From Fluviicola sp. (GTDB taxonomy: Bacteria > Bacteroidota > Bacteroidia > Flavobacteriales_D > Crocinitomicaceae): a DNA stretch of 64,000 nucleotides. Under the pieces are notes generated by a model. It did not search any database. It was given only the letters and a program-made list of their open reading frames with translations, and was not told where the DNA came from. A program made the position numbers and the translations under genes. This document shows positions 16,284-24,368 of this stretch, piece after piece (position 1 is the first letter of the stretch; each line of letters begins with the position of its first letter). Location: contig NZ_JBCNJT010000002.1 of the NCBI RefSeq assembly GCF_039596395.1, positions 1,054,001 through 1,118,000 of the forward strand, given 5' to 3'.

Positions 16284-17450
16284 ATGGATTCAAGTCTGGC
16301 ATCAATCACAAGCATAAACGGTTGCGTAATTATTCCCACCTACAATAACGAACGTACATTGGAACGGGTTATTCGCGAGGTGTTGCAATACGTGCCTGCT
16401 GATTCCGTGATCGTCGTAAACGATGGAGCAACAGACTCCACTCCCGGAATTTTGAAATCGTTTGAGGGTGAAATCACCATTCTTGTCAATGAGGTAAACA
16501 AAGGAAAAGGATACTCGCTGAGAAAGGCCTTTAAATTTGCACTGGAAAAAGGCTATTCAAACGCATTGACAATTGATTCCGACGGACAGCATTACCCGAG
16601 TGATATCCCGGTATTGATCGAACAGGCCATTTTGCATCCGGGGGCTGTGATTATGGGCTCACGGAATATGCAGCAGGAAGGTGTGCCGCAAAAGAGTTCT
16701 TTCGGGAATAAATTTTCCAATTTCTGGTTCAAGGTGGAAACCTGGATCACCTTGCCGGATACGCAAACCGGTTTTCGCATTTATCCGCTGAAGCCTTTGA
16801 AGAAAATCTGGCTCTTTACCAATAAATTCGAACTGGAAATCGAAGTCATCGTGAAACTGGCATGGCGATTTGTTCCCTTTGTGGCGGTCCCGATCCGGGT
16901 GAAATACGATCCGGCTGAACGCGTTTCTCATTTCCGTCCGGCACGCGATTTTACACGTATCAGTATTCTGAACACTGTTTTGGTGCTTATGGCTTTGATC
17001 TGGTATTACCCTCGTAAACTTTTTTCCATCCAAACCTGGAATGTGATCAAGCACGAAGCGATCAAACCCGAGGAATCGAATTTCAAAAAAGCACTTTCTA
17101 TCGGATTTGGGTTTTTTATGGGAATTGTGCCGCTCTGGGGTTTTCAATTATTGATTGGTATTCCGTTGGCGGTTTTGTTCCGCATGAATAAGGTCTTGTT
17201 CATCGCTGCAGCCAATATTTCTATTCCGCCGATGATCCCGTTTATCATTTACGGTAGTTTCATTTGCGGACAATTATTCCTCACAGGAACAACCAATACG
17301 ATGCAGTTAACGGATCTGAGCCTGGAAGCAATCCAGAATAATGTGTATCAATACGCAATCGGGGCCTGCATTTTTGCAGTGATTGCATTTATTGCTTCTT
17401 TTTTGGTGAGTTTCACCCTGCTGAAGATTTTCCGGAAAGAACCGAAATAA
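16284..17450 (+). CDS. Glycosyltransferase family 2 fused to DUF2062 membrane domain
   Basis: The 388-residue protein joins a GT-A glycosyltransferase (about residues 1-230; VIIPTYNNERTLE, VVNDGATDST and the metal-binding IDSDGQHYP) to a hydrophobic DUF2062 domain (about 265-385; GFFMGIVPLWGFQLLIGIP). The catalytic part resembles dolichol-phosphate-mannose-synthase-like enzymes. I start at ATG 16284; a TTG nine bases earlier is less likely. It is read against both flanking pigment operons. Glycosyltransferases occur in aryl polyene and flexirubin clusters, but the acceptor here is unknown. Confidence 0.88.
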   Translation: MDSSLASITSINGCVIIPTYNNERTLERVIREVLQYVPADSVIVVNDGATDSTPGILKSFEGEITILVNEVNKGKGYSLRKAFKFALEKGYSNALTIDSDGQHYPSDIPVLIEQAILHPGAVIMGSRNMQQEGVPQKSSFGNKFSNFWFKVETWITLPDTQTGFRIYPLKPLKKIWLFTNKFELEIEVIVKLAWRFVPFVAVPIRVKYDPAERVSHFRPARDFTRISILNTVLVLMALIWYYPRKLFSIQTWNVIKHEAIKPEESNFKKALSIGFGFFMGIVPLWGFQLLIGIPLAVLFRMNKVLFIAAANISIPPMIPFIIYGSFICGQLFLTGTTNTMQLTDLSLEAIQNNVYQYAIGACIFAVIAFIASFLVSFTLLKIFRKEPK

Positions 17451-17766
17451 TTAACCACATAGGTACATAGAACACAGAGCTTTTTTTTTGATTAATGCTA
17501 TTCAAGCTGGCAATTTGTCGTTTCGCTCCGCTCTCATTTTCTTTTAACCACATAGATATATAGGTCACATAGTTTTTGCTCTTTTGATGCAATGACGACT
17601 TAAGTAGCGGTACTTCCGGAGGGCAGTTGTAGCTGATTATTTCGCCTGATTCCCGTTTTCTTAAGCCACATATTATTTGAGCCATTGGTTTTTATAGCCC
17701 TTATCCAAAACATTCAGGAGATTCACTATGTGCGCTATGTATCTATGTGGTTGGAAAAACCCGAAA
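17451..17766. repeat. Cluster of ACCACATAG-type dispersed repeats
   Basis: This 316-base spacer between convergent genes is built mostly from one repeat family. Copies lie at 17451-17489 and 17544-17577 (direct, TTAACCACATAG...), 17661-17698 (degraded) and 17724-17752 (inverted). The inverted copy can pair with either direct copy to form a long hairpin. Short open frames across it translate the repeat itself (MWL and YV tracts) and are not genes. It probably also ends transcription from both sides. Confidence 0.75.
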
Positions 17767-18132
17767 TTATTGGTAGATCCCTGAAAATTTCAGGCAAACT
17801 CCTTCTGCAGTGCTCAATTGCCCGGAAACTTTTAATGTTTCGTCTTCCTGTTGTGCAACCGTCATTTTGAAAGTCGCCTCAGGGGTATTTACCGGGTTTA
17901 GAACTGCCAGAAATTTGCTTGTTGCAAGGGTTTTTAACTGGATAGCCCGGTTGAATTGCGTTCCGAGAATTTCTTTGACCAATTCCAGTTGCACCACTCC
18001 GGGAGTTACCGGGTTGTTCGGGAAATGTCCTTCGTAAATGCGGTGTTTCGGATCGATCGTAATCGTTGCTTCCAATACATTGTCCTCAAACTTCAATGCA
18101 TCAATCGTATAAAAAGTATCTTTTAGAATCAT
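17767..18132 (-). CDS. 3-Hydroxyacyl-ACP dehydratase, FabZ-like hotdog (DH 1)
   Basis: The 121-residue hotdog-fold protein has the FabZ-type active site: His36 in EGHFPNNPVTPG and Glu50, 14 residues later, as in FabZ. It should remove water from 3-hydroxyacyl-ACP in each polyene extension cycle, like ApeI. It is the last gene of operon A and its ATG shares one base with the lolA-like stop codon. A second, divergent dehydratase at 23940 may be its partner. Confidence 0.88.
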   Translation of the reverse strand: MILKDTFYTIDALKFEDNVLEATITIDPKHRIYEGHFPNNPVTPGVVQLELVKEILGTQFNRAIQLKTLATSKFLAVLNPVNTPEATFKMTVAQQEDETLKVSGQLSTAEGVCLKFSGIYQ

Positions 18133-18758
18133 TAGAATGTCGTGAATTTAGAATCATTGATAGTGCCGTTCACTTCCATGTTGGAAAAGCTGTAAACCAA
18201 TTTGTTATCGTTGTCAGTCAACATGACGAGTTCTTTGATCGTAAGTTCTTTCTTAACAAAAACAAGGTTGATCTCTGAAACGTAACGCTTCATTTTGTCG
18301 CTTTTAGGCGTAAGCACCAGTTTGTAGTTCGATTTGTTTTCGTAATAACTGATCTTGAATTCTTTTTCATTCAGGAATTCCCCGGTCATCATCTGCACCA
18401 TCAATCCCTGGATTTTCTTCACGACCATTTTGGAAGAAGCGCTGCTCACTTCTTTCCCTTTTTCCTGCAATTTCACCGTCTTCCCGTTGATCAGGATAAT
18501 CTGGCTTTCCGGTTTTGATTTTTCCCAGCGGATCTTATTTTCCTTTTTGTACCACATTTTCCCCGAACCCTTTTGAGCAGTCGTTAAAAGGGGAGAAGTA
18601 GCGGTTTCCATAAAATCTGCCTGGATCGCTTTGGTTTCTTTGTGCTGCTTTTCCAAAGCTGCTTTACAGGCTTTCGGATCGGCAATTTTGGAGTATTCCT
18701 GTGCAGATACGTGCGCCGAAAACACCAGCAAAAGAAGGAAACTATTGATTAATTTCAT
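18132..18758 (-). CDS. LolA-like outer membrane lipoprotein carrier
   Basis: The 208-residue protein has a signal peptide (MKLINSFLLLLVFSAHVSAQ) and the LolA beta-barrel features QADFMET, GSGKMWYKKENKIRWE and QIILINGK. LolA shuttles lipids or lipoproteins through the periplasm. Aryl polyene and flexirubin loci often encode a dedicated LolA paralogue, which may carry the pigment from an MMPL exporter to the outer membrane; here the MMPL fusion at 31892 is the likely partner. It overlaps the deacetylase gene by 17 bases. Confidence 0.88.
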   Translation of the reverse strand: MKLINSFLLLLVFSAHVSAQEYSKIADPKACKAALEKQHKETKAIQADFMETATSPLLTTAQKGSGKMWYKKENKIRWEKSKPESQIILINGKTVKLQEKGKEVSSASSKMVVKKIQGLMVQMMTGEFLNEKEFKISYYENKSNYKLVLTPKSDKMKRYVSEINLVFVKKELTIKELVMLTDNDNKLVYSFSNMEVNGTINDSKFTTF

Positions 18759-19512
18759 GAATGAATTTTTTCAGATGTTCTTGCTTTGCAAAGATAATAC
18801 CATTTGCCTGTGCCTGTACAATGTACTCATCGAGGATATCTGCAGTTTGTTCCAGATTATCGTGCAGCAATACAATGCTTCGGGGTTTGGTTTTCATCAG
18901 TCGATTCAGCAAAGCTTCCCGGTTCTTGAAAGAATCATAGGAACGAACGCTCCATGCCACGATCTTGAATTTTCTTCTTCGCAATGCGCGGGCAATTTTT
19001 GGATTCGTATAACCGATCGGTGGCCGGAAAATCGTGATTTTTTCCGAAACCAGGGGTTCTATATTCTTTGTAAACGAGTCGATTTCCTGTGCTACTTTTT
19101 CGCTGTGAAGCATCGCAAAGAACAGGGAATGATTCTGAGTGTGATTGCCGATCCGGTGTCCTTCCGAAATGATCCGTTGCACAATTTCCGGGTGTTCCTG
19201 GGCTTTCTTGCCGATCATGAAGAAAATGGCTTTAATTCCGTGCTTCTGAAGCGTATCCAAAATCCGTGGTGTTTGAACCGGGTCCGGGCCATCGTCAAAA
19301 GTGAGAATGACTTCAGGGCCGCTGTTCCGGAAAATGGAAGGATAGAAGTATTGAAAACGCAGGAATATTATCCCGAAAACCAGGAAAACGCAAAAGTTTG
19401 AAACCACAAATGCGACCCAAAGCCACAAATACGGACTGTTCCGGAAAAGTAAAAACACAATCAGGAGCGTGCTGAGTGCAACGGCAATATTGAGTCTATG
19501 CTTCCACCTCAT
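18742..19512 (-). CDS. Polysaccharide deacetylase (CE4 / NodB family)
   Basis: The 256-residue protein has an N-terminal membrane region of two hydrophobic segments (about 10-50) and a NodB domain: LTFDDGPDPVQTP (metal and catalytic Asp), HRIGNHTQNHS (zinc His pair), FRPPIGYTNP and IVLLHDN with the catalytic His. All key residues are present. It is anchored to the inner membrane and should act on the periplasmic side. Its substrate within a pigment operon is not clear. Both ends overlap neighbours by 17 bases, so it belongs to the operon. Confidence 0.9.
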   Translation of the reverse strand: MRWKHRLNIAVALSTLLIVFLLFRNSPYLWLWVAFVVSNFCVFLVFGIIFLRFQYFYPSIFRNSGPEVILTFDDGPDPVQTPRILDTLQKHGIKAIFFMIGKKAQEHPEIVQRIISEGHRIGNHTQNHSLFFAMLHSEKVAQEIDSFTKNIEPLVSEKITIFRPPIGYTNPKIARALRRRKFKIVAWSVRSYDSFKNREALLNRLMKTKPRSIVLLHDNLEQTADILDEYIVQAQANGIIFAKQEHLKKFIHEINQ

Positions 19513-20422
19513 TGCTACGGATGAGCGTCAAGCCCAGTTTATTGGATTCTAAATTATTGATGATCAGAACACGCTTTCCAGTGCTGTTTTGAAGCAGCCA
19601 GTCATTGGCCATGTGAACGGCAAAAGCGGAAGCACTTTGGTAGAAACCACTGTAATCTGTGAAAGAAACGTGGTTTTTTGCGGCCGATTTGAAATCAGAT
19701 CCGGCTTCAAGAATCAAATCGATGGAATCAAGACTGCAGGGATTTGCAGCAAGGAATTGGTTAACCAGTTCTTTCGGATTTTCAGCAGCGAAATACACTT
19801 CACAGGCTTCAATAGCAGCGGTGGAATTTCCTTTTTCACCCGATACGACCAGGAATGTAGCGCCGGTTGTAAATGGAAGTGCTGTTTGGATCAACGATTC
19901 GCGCAGTCTTTCCAAAAACGGGATTGCTTCATCAGCAGCACCGACCAGTACCGAGTTTTTGCCTTCATCCACGCACAAAAGACCGTCTTTCAACGCTACC
20001 TCGAATGAAAGTGCGTTTTGCGTGTGAGTCATGTTGTAAGCGTGGTTTTTCAGGTCCAGGGAAATCTGTCCGGAAATGGTATTGTGCGTACTTTGGATAA
20101 ATGCCGTAGGTGAAAGCACATCACCGCTTACAGTGTTGATCGTTACCAAAAATTTTTCGGTATCGGTTAAACAGCCCAATGCAGTTCCTACCGAAATAGC
20201 GTCAAATTCATTCGGAACTTTTTCCTGGCAAGCTTTGGAAGCCGCAATTCCCATGCGTAAAATGGTACTCAGTCTTCTGAGTGCCGCAGCAGGAATGTAA
20301 TTTTTGTAATCCGGGGAAATCAACGCATTTTCAGCTTCCAGTGGTTTCAATTCATTCCAGATATTGTCTTTCTGAAAAGAGTCCTGGTGTGTAATTGATT
20401 CGATATGTTGAATGAAATACAT
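19496..20422 (-). CDS. Ketosynthase-like chain length factor (CLF 2)
   Basis: The 308-residue protein is a short ketosynthase homologue of the Ketoacyl-synt_2 type. No cysteine occurs at the active-site position (MTHTQNALSFEVAL, about residues 131-144), so it should be a structural, chain-length-determining partner. It begins two bases after the active KS 2 gene ends and is a clear paralogue of CLF 1, with shared PxxxLRRLSxxLRMG and PTxFIQSTHNTISGQ-like regions. A KS 2/CLF 2 dimer loaded from ACP 2 is the natural reading. Confidence 0.83.
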   Translation of the reverse strand: MYFIQHIESITHQDSFQKDNIWNELKPLEAENALISPDYKNYIPAAALRRLSTILRMGIAASKACQEKVPNEFDAISVGTALGCLTDTEKFLVTINTVSGDVLSPTAFIQSTHNTISGQISLDLKNHAYNMTHTQNALSFEVALKDGLLCVDEGKNSVLVGAADEAIPFLERLRESLIQTALPFTTGATFLVVSGEKGNSTAAIEACEVYFAAENPKELVNQFLAANPCSLDSIDLILEAGSDFKSAAKNHVSFTDYSGFYQSASAFAVHMANDWLLQNSTGKRVLIINNLESNKLGLTLIRSNEVEA

Positions 20423-20423
20423 A

Positions 20424-21599
20424 TTAAACCGCGCTTAAAATGATGGTTGAATTATTTCCTCCGAACCCGAATGAGTTGGATAGTATGTGTTTGATGGAAT
20501 TTCCTTCGGAATAACTGGTAACAGGAACGAGCCCGGTTTCTTCGATCGCCTGGCCGAAGTTCAGATTCGGAAGTAAAATCCCCTGATGTAAAGCTAAAAT
20601 GGCGAAAACTGCTTCGATTCCTCCGGAAGCTGCCAATGTGTGGCCCGTGTAGGATTTCGTGGAACTGAACGGAGGTACAGCTGATCCGAAAACGGTTTTG
20701 ATGCCGTGCGATTCGGACAAATCGTTGTTTGGAGTTGCCGTTCCGTGTGCATTGATGTAATCAATATCGCCCGGAGTTAGCCCGGCTACTTTCAAAGCGC
20801 TTTTCATGGCTAAGGTTGCACCATAACCTTCCGGTGAGGAAGCTGTCTGGTGATAAGCATCGGAAGCATTGCCCCAGCCTGAAAGAACGGCCAAAGGTTT
20901 TTTTCCTGATTTTTGAAGAGTTTCTTCTGTTTCCAGCACCAAAAATCCGGCACCTTCGCCCAGGTTGATCCCTTTGCGTGTTTCGTCGAAAGGCCTGCAC
21001 CATTCCTCGTCAAAGATCATCAGGGAACGGAATCCCGCAATGGTAAACTGGGAAAGTCCGTCTGTTCCGCCCACCACCACGCGGTCCAATTGTCCGCTCA
21101 GCAACATGCGTGCTCCGAGCATGATGGAATTGGCAGCAGATGAACAAGCCGTGGAAATGGTATTGACATATCCGTCAATTCCCAGTTCGTGTGCAATTTG
21201 TTCGCTGGTCGTTCCGCTGGAATGGTTTTTATAAACGCTTAGATCATCGCTTCCGTCTTTCAGGAAATCTTTGTAAGCTACTTCGCTCACATCCATTCCG
21301 CCTACAGAAGTTCCGGAAATCAATCCTGTACGTATTTCGGGGTTTAAGGGATGTCCTTTGAATGCTTCTTTTGCGGCAATCATACCAAGGATCGCTGTTC
21401 TGGAAGCTTCTTTCTTCAGCCCGAAGCGTTCGGTCAATTCGGAATTTGTCCAGGAAATCTCGCCCACTTTGAAACGTTCCGAATAGGGTTTTTGGCCTTG
21501 CCTGATGCCTGTTTTCTCAGAGCGTAAAGCAAGCAAGGTTTCTTCCGCGTTTTCGCCGATGGAAGAAATAATGCCATATCCGGTAACGTAGATGCGCAT
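20424..21599 (-). CDS. Beta-ketoacyl synthase (KS 2), type II
   Basis: The 391-residue FabF-like enzyme keeps the full triad: Cys152 (STACSSAANSI), His285 (NAHGTATPNND) and His320 (KSYTGHTLAASG). It lies in an ACP 2-KS 2-CLF 2 module with no gap to the ACP gene and two bases to the CLF gene. It closely resembles KS 1 in organisation, which suggests duplication of the module. In aryl polyene synthesis this kind of heterodimer performs the repeated chain extension; I infer the same here. Confidence 0.92.
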   Translation of the reverse strand: MRIYVTGYGIISSIGENAEETLLALRSEKTGIRQGQKPYSERFKVGEISWTNSELTERFGLKKEASRTAILGMIAAKEAFKGHPLNPEIRTGLISGTSVGGMDVSEVAYKDFLKDGSDDLSVYKNHSSGTTSEQIAHELGIDGYVNTISTACSSAANSIMLGARMLLSGQLDRVVVGGTDGLSQFTIAGFRSLMIFDEEWCRPFDETRKGINLGEGAGFLVLETEETLQKSGKKPLAVLSGWGNASDAYHQTASSPEGYGATLAMKSALKVAGLTPGDIDYINAHGTATPNNDLSESHGIKTVFGSAVPPFSSTKSYTGHTLAASGGIEAVFAILALHQGILLPNLNFGQAIEETGLVPVTSYSEGNSIKHILSNSFGFGGNNSTIILSAV

Positions 21600-21854
21600 T
21601 TATTGGTTTTTAGAAATGTAATCCGCTAAAGTATTCACCGAGTGGAAAATCTCTTTCCCTTCACTTGGATCCGAGATCTTGATCCCGTAGTTGGAATCCA
21701 GCAAAACGATAAATTCAAGCGCATCGATTGAATCCAATCCAAGCCCGTCTTCCCCGAAAAGCGGAGCATCATCCTTGATGTCTGCCGGAGTAAGGTCTTC
21801 CAGGTTCAATTGCTCAATAATCTGTGCCTTTAGGTTTTCTTTTAAATCACTCAT
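21600..21854 (-). CDS. Acyl carrier protein (ACP 2)
   Basis: The 84-residue carrier has its phosphopantetheine serine at Ser42 (GLGLDSIDALEF) and a GIKISDPSEG region like ACP 1. It abuts KS 2 and overlaps the half-ketosynthase gene by eight bases. It should carry intermediates for the KS 2/CLF 2 pair. Confidence 0.92.
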   Translation of the reverse strand: MSDLKENLKAQIIEQLNLEDLTPADIKDDAPLFGEDGLGLDSIDALEFIVLLDSNYGIKISDPSEGKEIFHSVNTLADYISKNQ

Positions 21855-22455
21855 TTCTGTATTGTTTAATTAGAGTTGAAAGTTCAGTTTCTATGGAATG
21901 TTTGTCCTGTTCAGAACCGGTTAGCAAAAATAGGAAACATTCTTGTTCGCCATTCGTTTTTGCCTCTACCCAGGCACACAAACAGCAATTATTACCTTTA
22001 TTTAACGCCATTTGTGCCCATTCCGAAAAATGTGCCGCGTTGAAGGATTCTTCTACGAAAAAACAGTTTTCGCCGTACCATTTGTGACGAATGCACAATT
22101 CGCCAGTAACAATGTTCGGCAAAGTGTACACAAAAAGGGAAGGGCTTGGATTATTCAGTTGCTCGTAGCTCTCTACAAACAGGTTGTCCGTATTCAGACT
22201 GGCAGAACTGTTCGCAAAGATCAATTGCAGGTCGTTTTCCAGGTCCGCATCTTCCGGGAAGAAAGGAAGCAGCAGTTCCGTTCCGATGAAAGCCATTTTG
22301 GAAAGCACATCCATTTTGTAGAACTTCGGGTATTCTGCTCCGAGTTGCTGGTATGCCGATTTCAACGGGTTTTCTTCGTTTTCGGTAATGAAAAGCCGCT
22401 CTCCGTTCAGAAAGGTCCCTTTCGGACTAACATAACTATGTGCTAAGATGTTCAC
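21847..22455 (-). CDS. Truncated ketosynthase-like protein (N-terminal half only)
   Basis: The 202-residue protein resembles only the N-terminal half of a ketosynthase: a KMDVLSKMAF helix, LIFANSSASLNTDN and a VYTLPNIVTGELCIRHKW segment align in order with regions of CLF 1 and CLF 2. There is no nucleophilic cysteine (FFVEESFNAAHF at that position) and no C-terminal half with the two histidines. It could not catalyse condensation. It fits tightly between KS 3 (four-base overlap) and ACP 2 (eight-base overlap), which argues for a maintained function such as a scaffold, not a decaying pseudogene. Confidence 0.65.
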   Translation of the reverse strand: MNILAHSYVSPKGTFLNGERLFITENEENPLKSAYQQLGAEYPKFYKMDVLSKMAFIGTELLLPFFPEDADLENDLQLIFANSSASLNTDNLFVESYEQLNNPSPSLFVYTLPNIVTGELCIRHKWYGENCFFVEESFNAAHFSEWAQMALNKGNNCCLCAWVEAKTNGEQECFLFLLTGSEQDKHSIETELSTLIKQYRNE

Positions 22456-23525
22456 GGCTGTTTTTCTAAGATTAAAGTGGCATTTCCTCCCCCGAAACCG
22501 GAAGCGGTTTTTAATACGGTATTCAGTTCCTTCGATTCCATGTGCCGGATAATATTCAACGGAACAGAAGTTCCTGTCTCCCGGAATCCAAGATTTGGGA
22601 ACAAGGTGTTTTTCTCCATGGAAACAATGCTCATGATGGTTTCCAAAACTCCGGCAGCACCCAAAGTGTGGCCGAAATATCCTTTCATACTGTTGAGCGG
22701 TACCTGGTCCAGGTTTGTCCGGCCGAAAGCAATGCTTTCCATTTCGTCGTTGAAAACGGTTGCTGTTCCGTGGGCCGAAATGAAATCAATATCCGAAGCC
22801 TTTTTGCCGCTTCTTTTAAATGTTTTTTCAATGGAGCGAACCAATCCTTCTCCTGTTCTGGACGGGCCTGAAATGTGGTTGGCGTCGTTGGAAGAAGAAC
22901 CGCCTTTGTAGAGAACGGAAAAACCGGCCGGTTTTTGGTTGGATACCAATACGATTCCGCATCCTTCCCCCAATACCGTTCCGTTACGGTCTTTGTCAAA
23001 CGGTTTGCAGGTCTCATTACTCAGGGCAAACAAACTCTGAAAACCATAGGAAATGAATTCCGAAACGGCATCGATCCCGATCACAAGAACCTGATCGTAT
23101 GTTTCTGCAAGCAGGTAATCTGCTGCTGTATTGATGGCCATTACTCCGGAAATACATGCATTTGAGATAATAAACACGTCTGTCCCCGGGAAAAATTCGT
23201 GAACAATTCCAGGAGTTCCCGCAAAGGTGTCTTCCGGAAGCAAGTCCATGTTTCCTTTCGTGGAACTGACAATAACTGCTGTTTTCCCGGATCCTGAAAA
23301 AACTGCTTTTGCTTTTTCAAGGGCCTCACGCAGCAACATATCGTAGCGGTTTTCCGTAATTTCTGCTCTTTTGGCAAGTGGGATGGGCGTTTCCTGGAAA
23401 CCCGCTTTTTCATGGATCTGAATCCCGGAAATCCCGTTTGTGAACGCATCCACATGCTGTTCAACTGTATTCCCCAGCGGAGTTACCAATGAAAGTGCCT
23501 GTATGTAAACCGGTTTATCCATCAA
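22452..23525 (-). CDS. Beta-ketoacyl synthase (KS 3), short
   Basis: At 357 residues this FabF-like protein is shorter than KS 1, 2 and 4, but the triad is complete: Cys124 (SNACISGVMAI), His252 (SAHGTATVFND) and His286 (KGYFGHTLGAAG). The N-terminal region before the active Cys is trimmed. It may act in priming or early elongation like the extra ketosynthase ApeR. It overlaps the thioesterase gene by 11 bases upstream and the half-ketosynthase by four downstream; the latter may be its partner. Confidence 0.88.
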   Translation of the reverse strand: MMDKPVYIQALSLVTPLGNTVEQHVDAFTNGISGIQIHEKAGFQETPIPLAKRAEITENRYDMLLREALEKAKAVFSGSGKTAVIVSSTKGNMDLLPEDTFAGTPGIVHEFFPGTDVFIISNACISGVMAINTAADYLLAETYDQVLVIGIDAVSEFISYGFQSLFALSNETCKPFDKDRNGTVLGEGCGIVLVSNQKPAGFSVLYKGGSSSNDANHISGPSRTGEGLVRSIEKTFKRSGKKASDIDFISAHGTATVFNDEMESIAFGRTNLDQVPLNSMKGYFGHTLGAAGVLETIMSIVSMEKNTLFPNLGFRETGTSVPLNIIRHMESKELNTVLKTASGFGGGNATLILEKQP

Positions 23526-23943
23526 TCCAATCTTGTTTTTCTTCCCAAATGCGGTAGAATTCAGGCTTGATTAATTCCAGGGTCCGATCAGACGTAAACA
23601 TAAATACCTGCATGGTCATCCCGGTTGCAGCAACTTGTTTGGTCGTGTTGTTGATTACTTCGTAACGGAATACGATCTTCGCAGAATCGTGCTGTTCCAA
23701 AATAACGTTTACCAAAGCTCCTTCCCCGTAAAAGATGGAAGCTTTGTGTGAAATCTCCGATTTGACTATCGGGATGAAATATCCCTGAGCGTGCACATCC
23801 AGGTATTCGATCCCGAAATCCCTTCCGAATTGCTCACGCGCATCTTCAAAGAACTTCAGGTAATTTCCATGCCATACAACACCCATAGCGTCCGTTTCGC
23901 TGAAACGGATGGGAATAAGAATGGATGATTTCAGGATTTTCAT
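23515..23943 (-). CDS. Acyl-CoA/ACP thioesterase (4HBT hotdog, YbgC-like)
   Basis: The 142-residue protein has the hotdog thioesterase signature: RFSETDAMGVVWHGNYLKFFEDAR with catalytic Asp18 and nearby His25. Family members hydrolyse acyl or aroyl thioesters. In aryl polyene loci a thioesterase of this type is thought to edit or release chains. It overlaps the upstream dehydratase gene by four bases and KS 3 by 11. Release, proofreading or starter recycling cannot be told apart. Confidence 0.88.
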   Translation of the reverse strand: MKILKSSILIPIRFSETDAMGVVWHGNYLKFFEDAREQFGRDFGIEYLDVHAQGYFIPIVKSEISHKASIFYGEGALVNVILEQHDSAKIVFRYEVINNTTKQVAATGMTMQVFMFTSDRTLELIKPEFYRIWEEKQDWIDG

Positions 23944-24368
23944 GCCAGAACAATTTTCATTTGACAGCTTACCAACACTTTTCCGTTTGCCTTTGCTGTT
24001 CCTTCCACCAGGTGAATGGCATCGAAAGTACTAAGCACCTGCACGGATGTTTCGATCAGGTCGTTTTCTTTTGCGGTGTCTTCTACTTTTACCTGTGTCA
24101 CTGCGCCGATGAAGCCCAGTTTCGGTTCGCCGCCTTCTACCAGGCTGTTCAAATACCCGAAACCTGCCGCACAGGTTTGTGCAATGTTCTCAATCAACGC
24201 AGACTCGGAGAGTACCTGGTTTTCCAAAAACAAATTATCGGATGCAATCCTGAATTCGGTTTTGAAGCCCGTTTCGTTTGCCGACAACAAGCTGTCAATC
24301 ATTACGAAGGGAGCTCTTTGCGGGATGATGGATGTAATATTTTCTTGATTAATCAACATAATATTCAA
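23940..24368 (-). CDS. Divergent hotdog dehydratase, ApeP-like (DH 2)
   Basis: This hotdog-fold protein has the PQRAPFVMIDSLL N-terminal motif, SALIENIAQTCAAGFGY and GFIGAVTQVKV, the pattern of ApeP-type 3-hydroxyacyl-ACP dehydratases. In many relatives the Gln of PQRAP is His, so activity on its own is uncertain; a partnership with DH 1 (17767) is plausible. An ATG nine bases after the first (giving MLINQENI) is an alternative start that shortens the overlap with the upstream acyltransferase gene from 20 to 11 bases. Confidence 0.8.
   Translation of the reverse strand: MNIMLINQENITSIIPQRAPFVMIDSLLSANETGFKTEFRIASDNLFLENQVLSESALIENIAQTCAAGFGYLNSLVEGGEPKLGFIGAVTQVKVEDTAKENDLIETSVQVLSTFDAIHLVEGTAKANGKVLVSCQMKIVLA

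Noticed and set aside
17413-17870. Short open frames across the repeat cluster (minus and plus strand)
   Set aside because: They translate the ACCACATAG repeats (recurrent MWL and YV tracts), have no start signals and overlap the ends of real genes.
18631-19401. 256-codon open frame on the plus strand
   Set aside because: It is antisense to the lolA and deacetylase genes, is rich in Cys and Phe and has no recognisable domain; the minus-strand genes have clear motifs.
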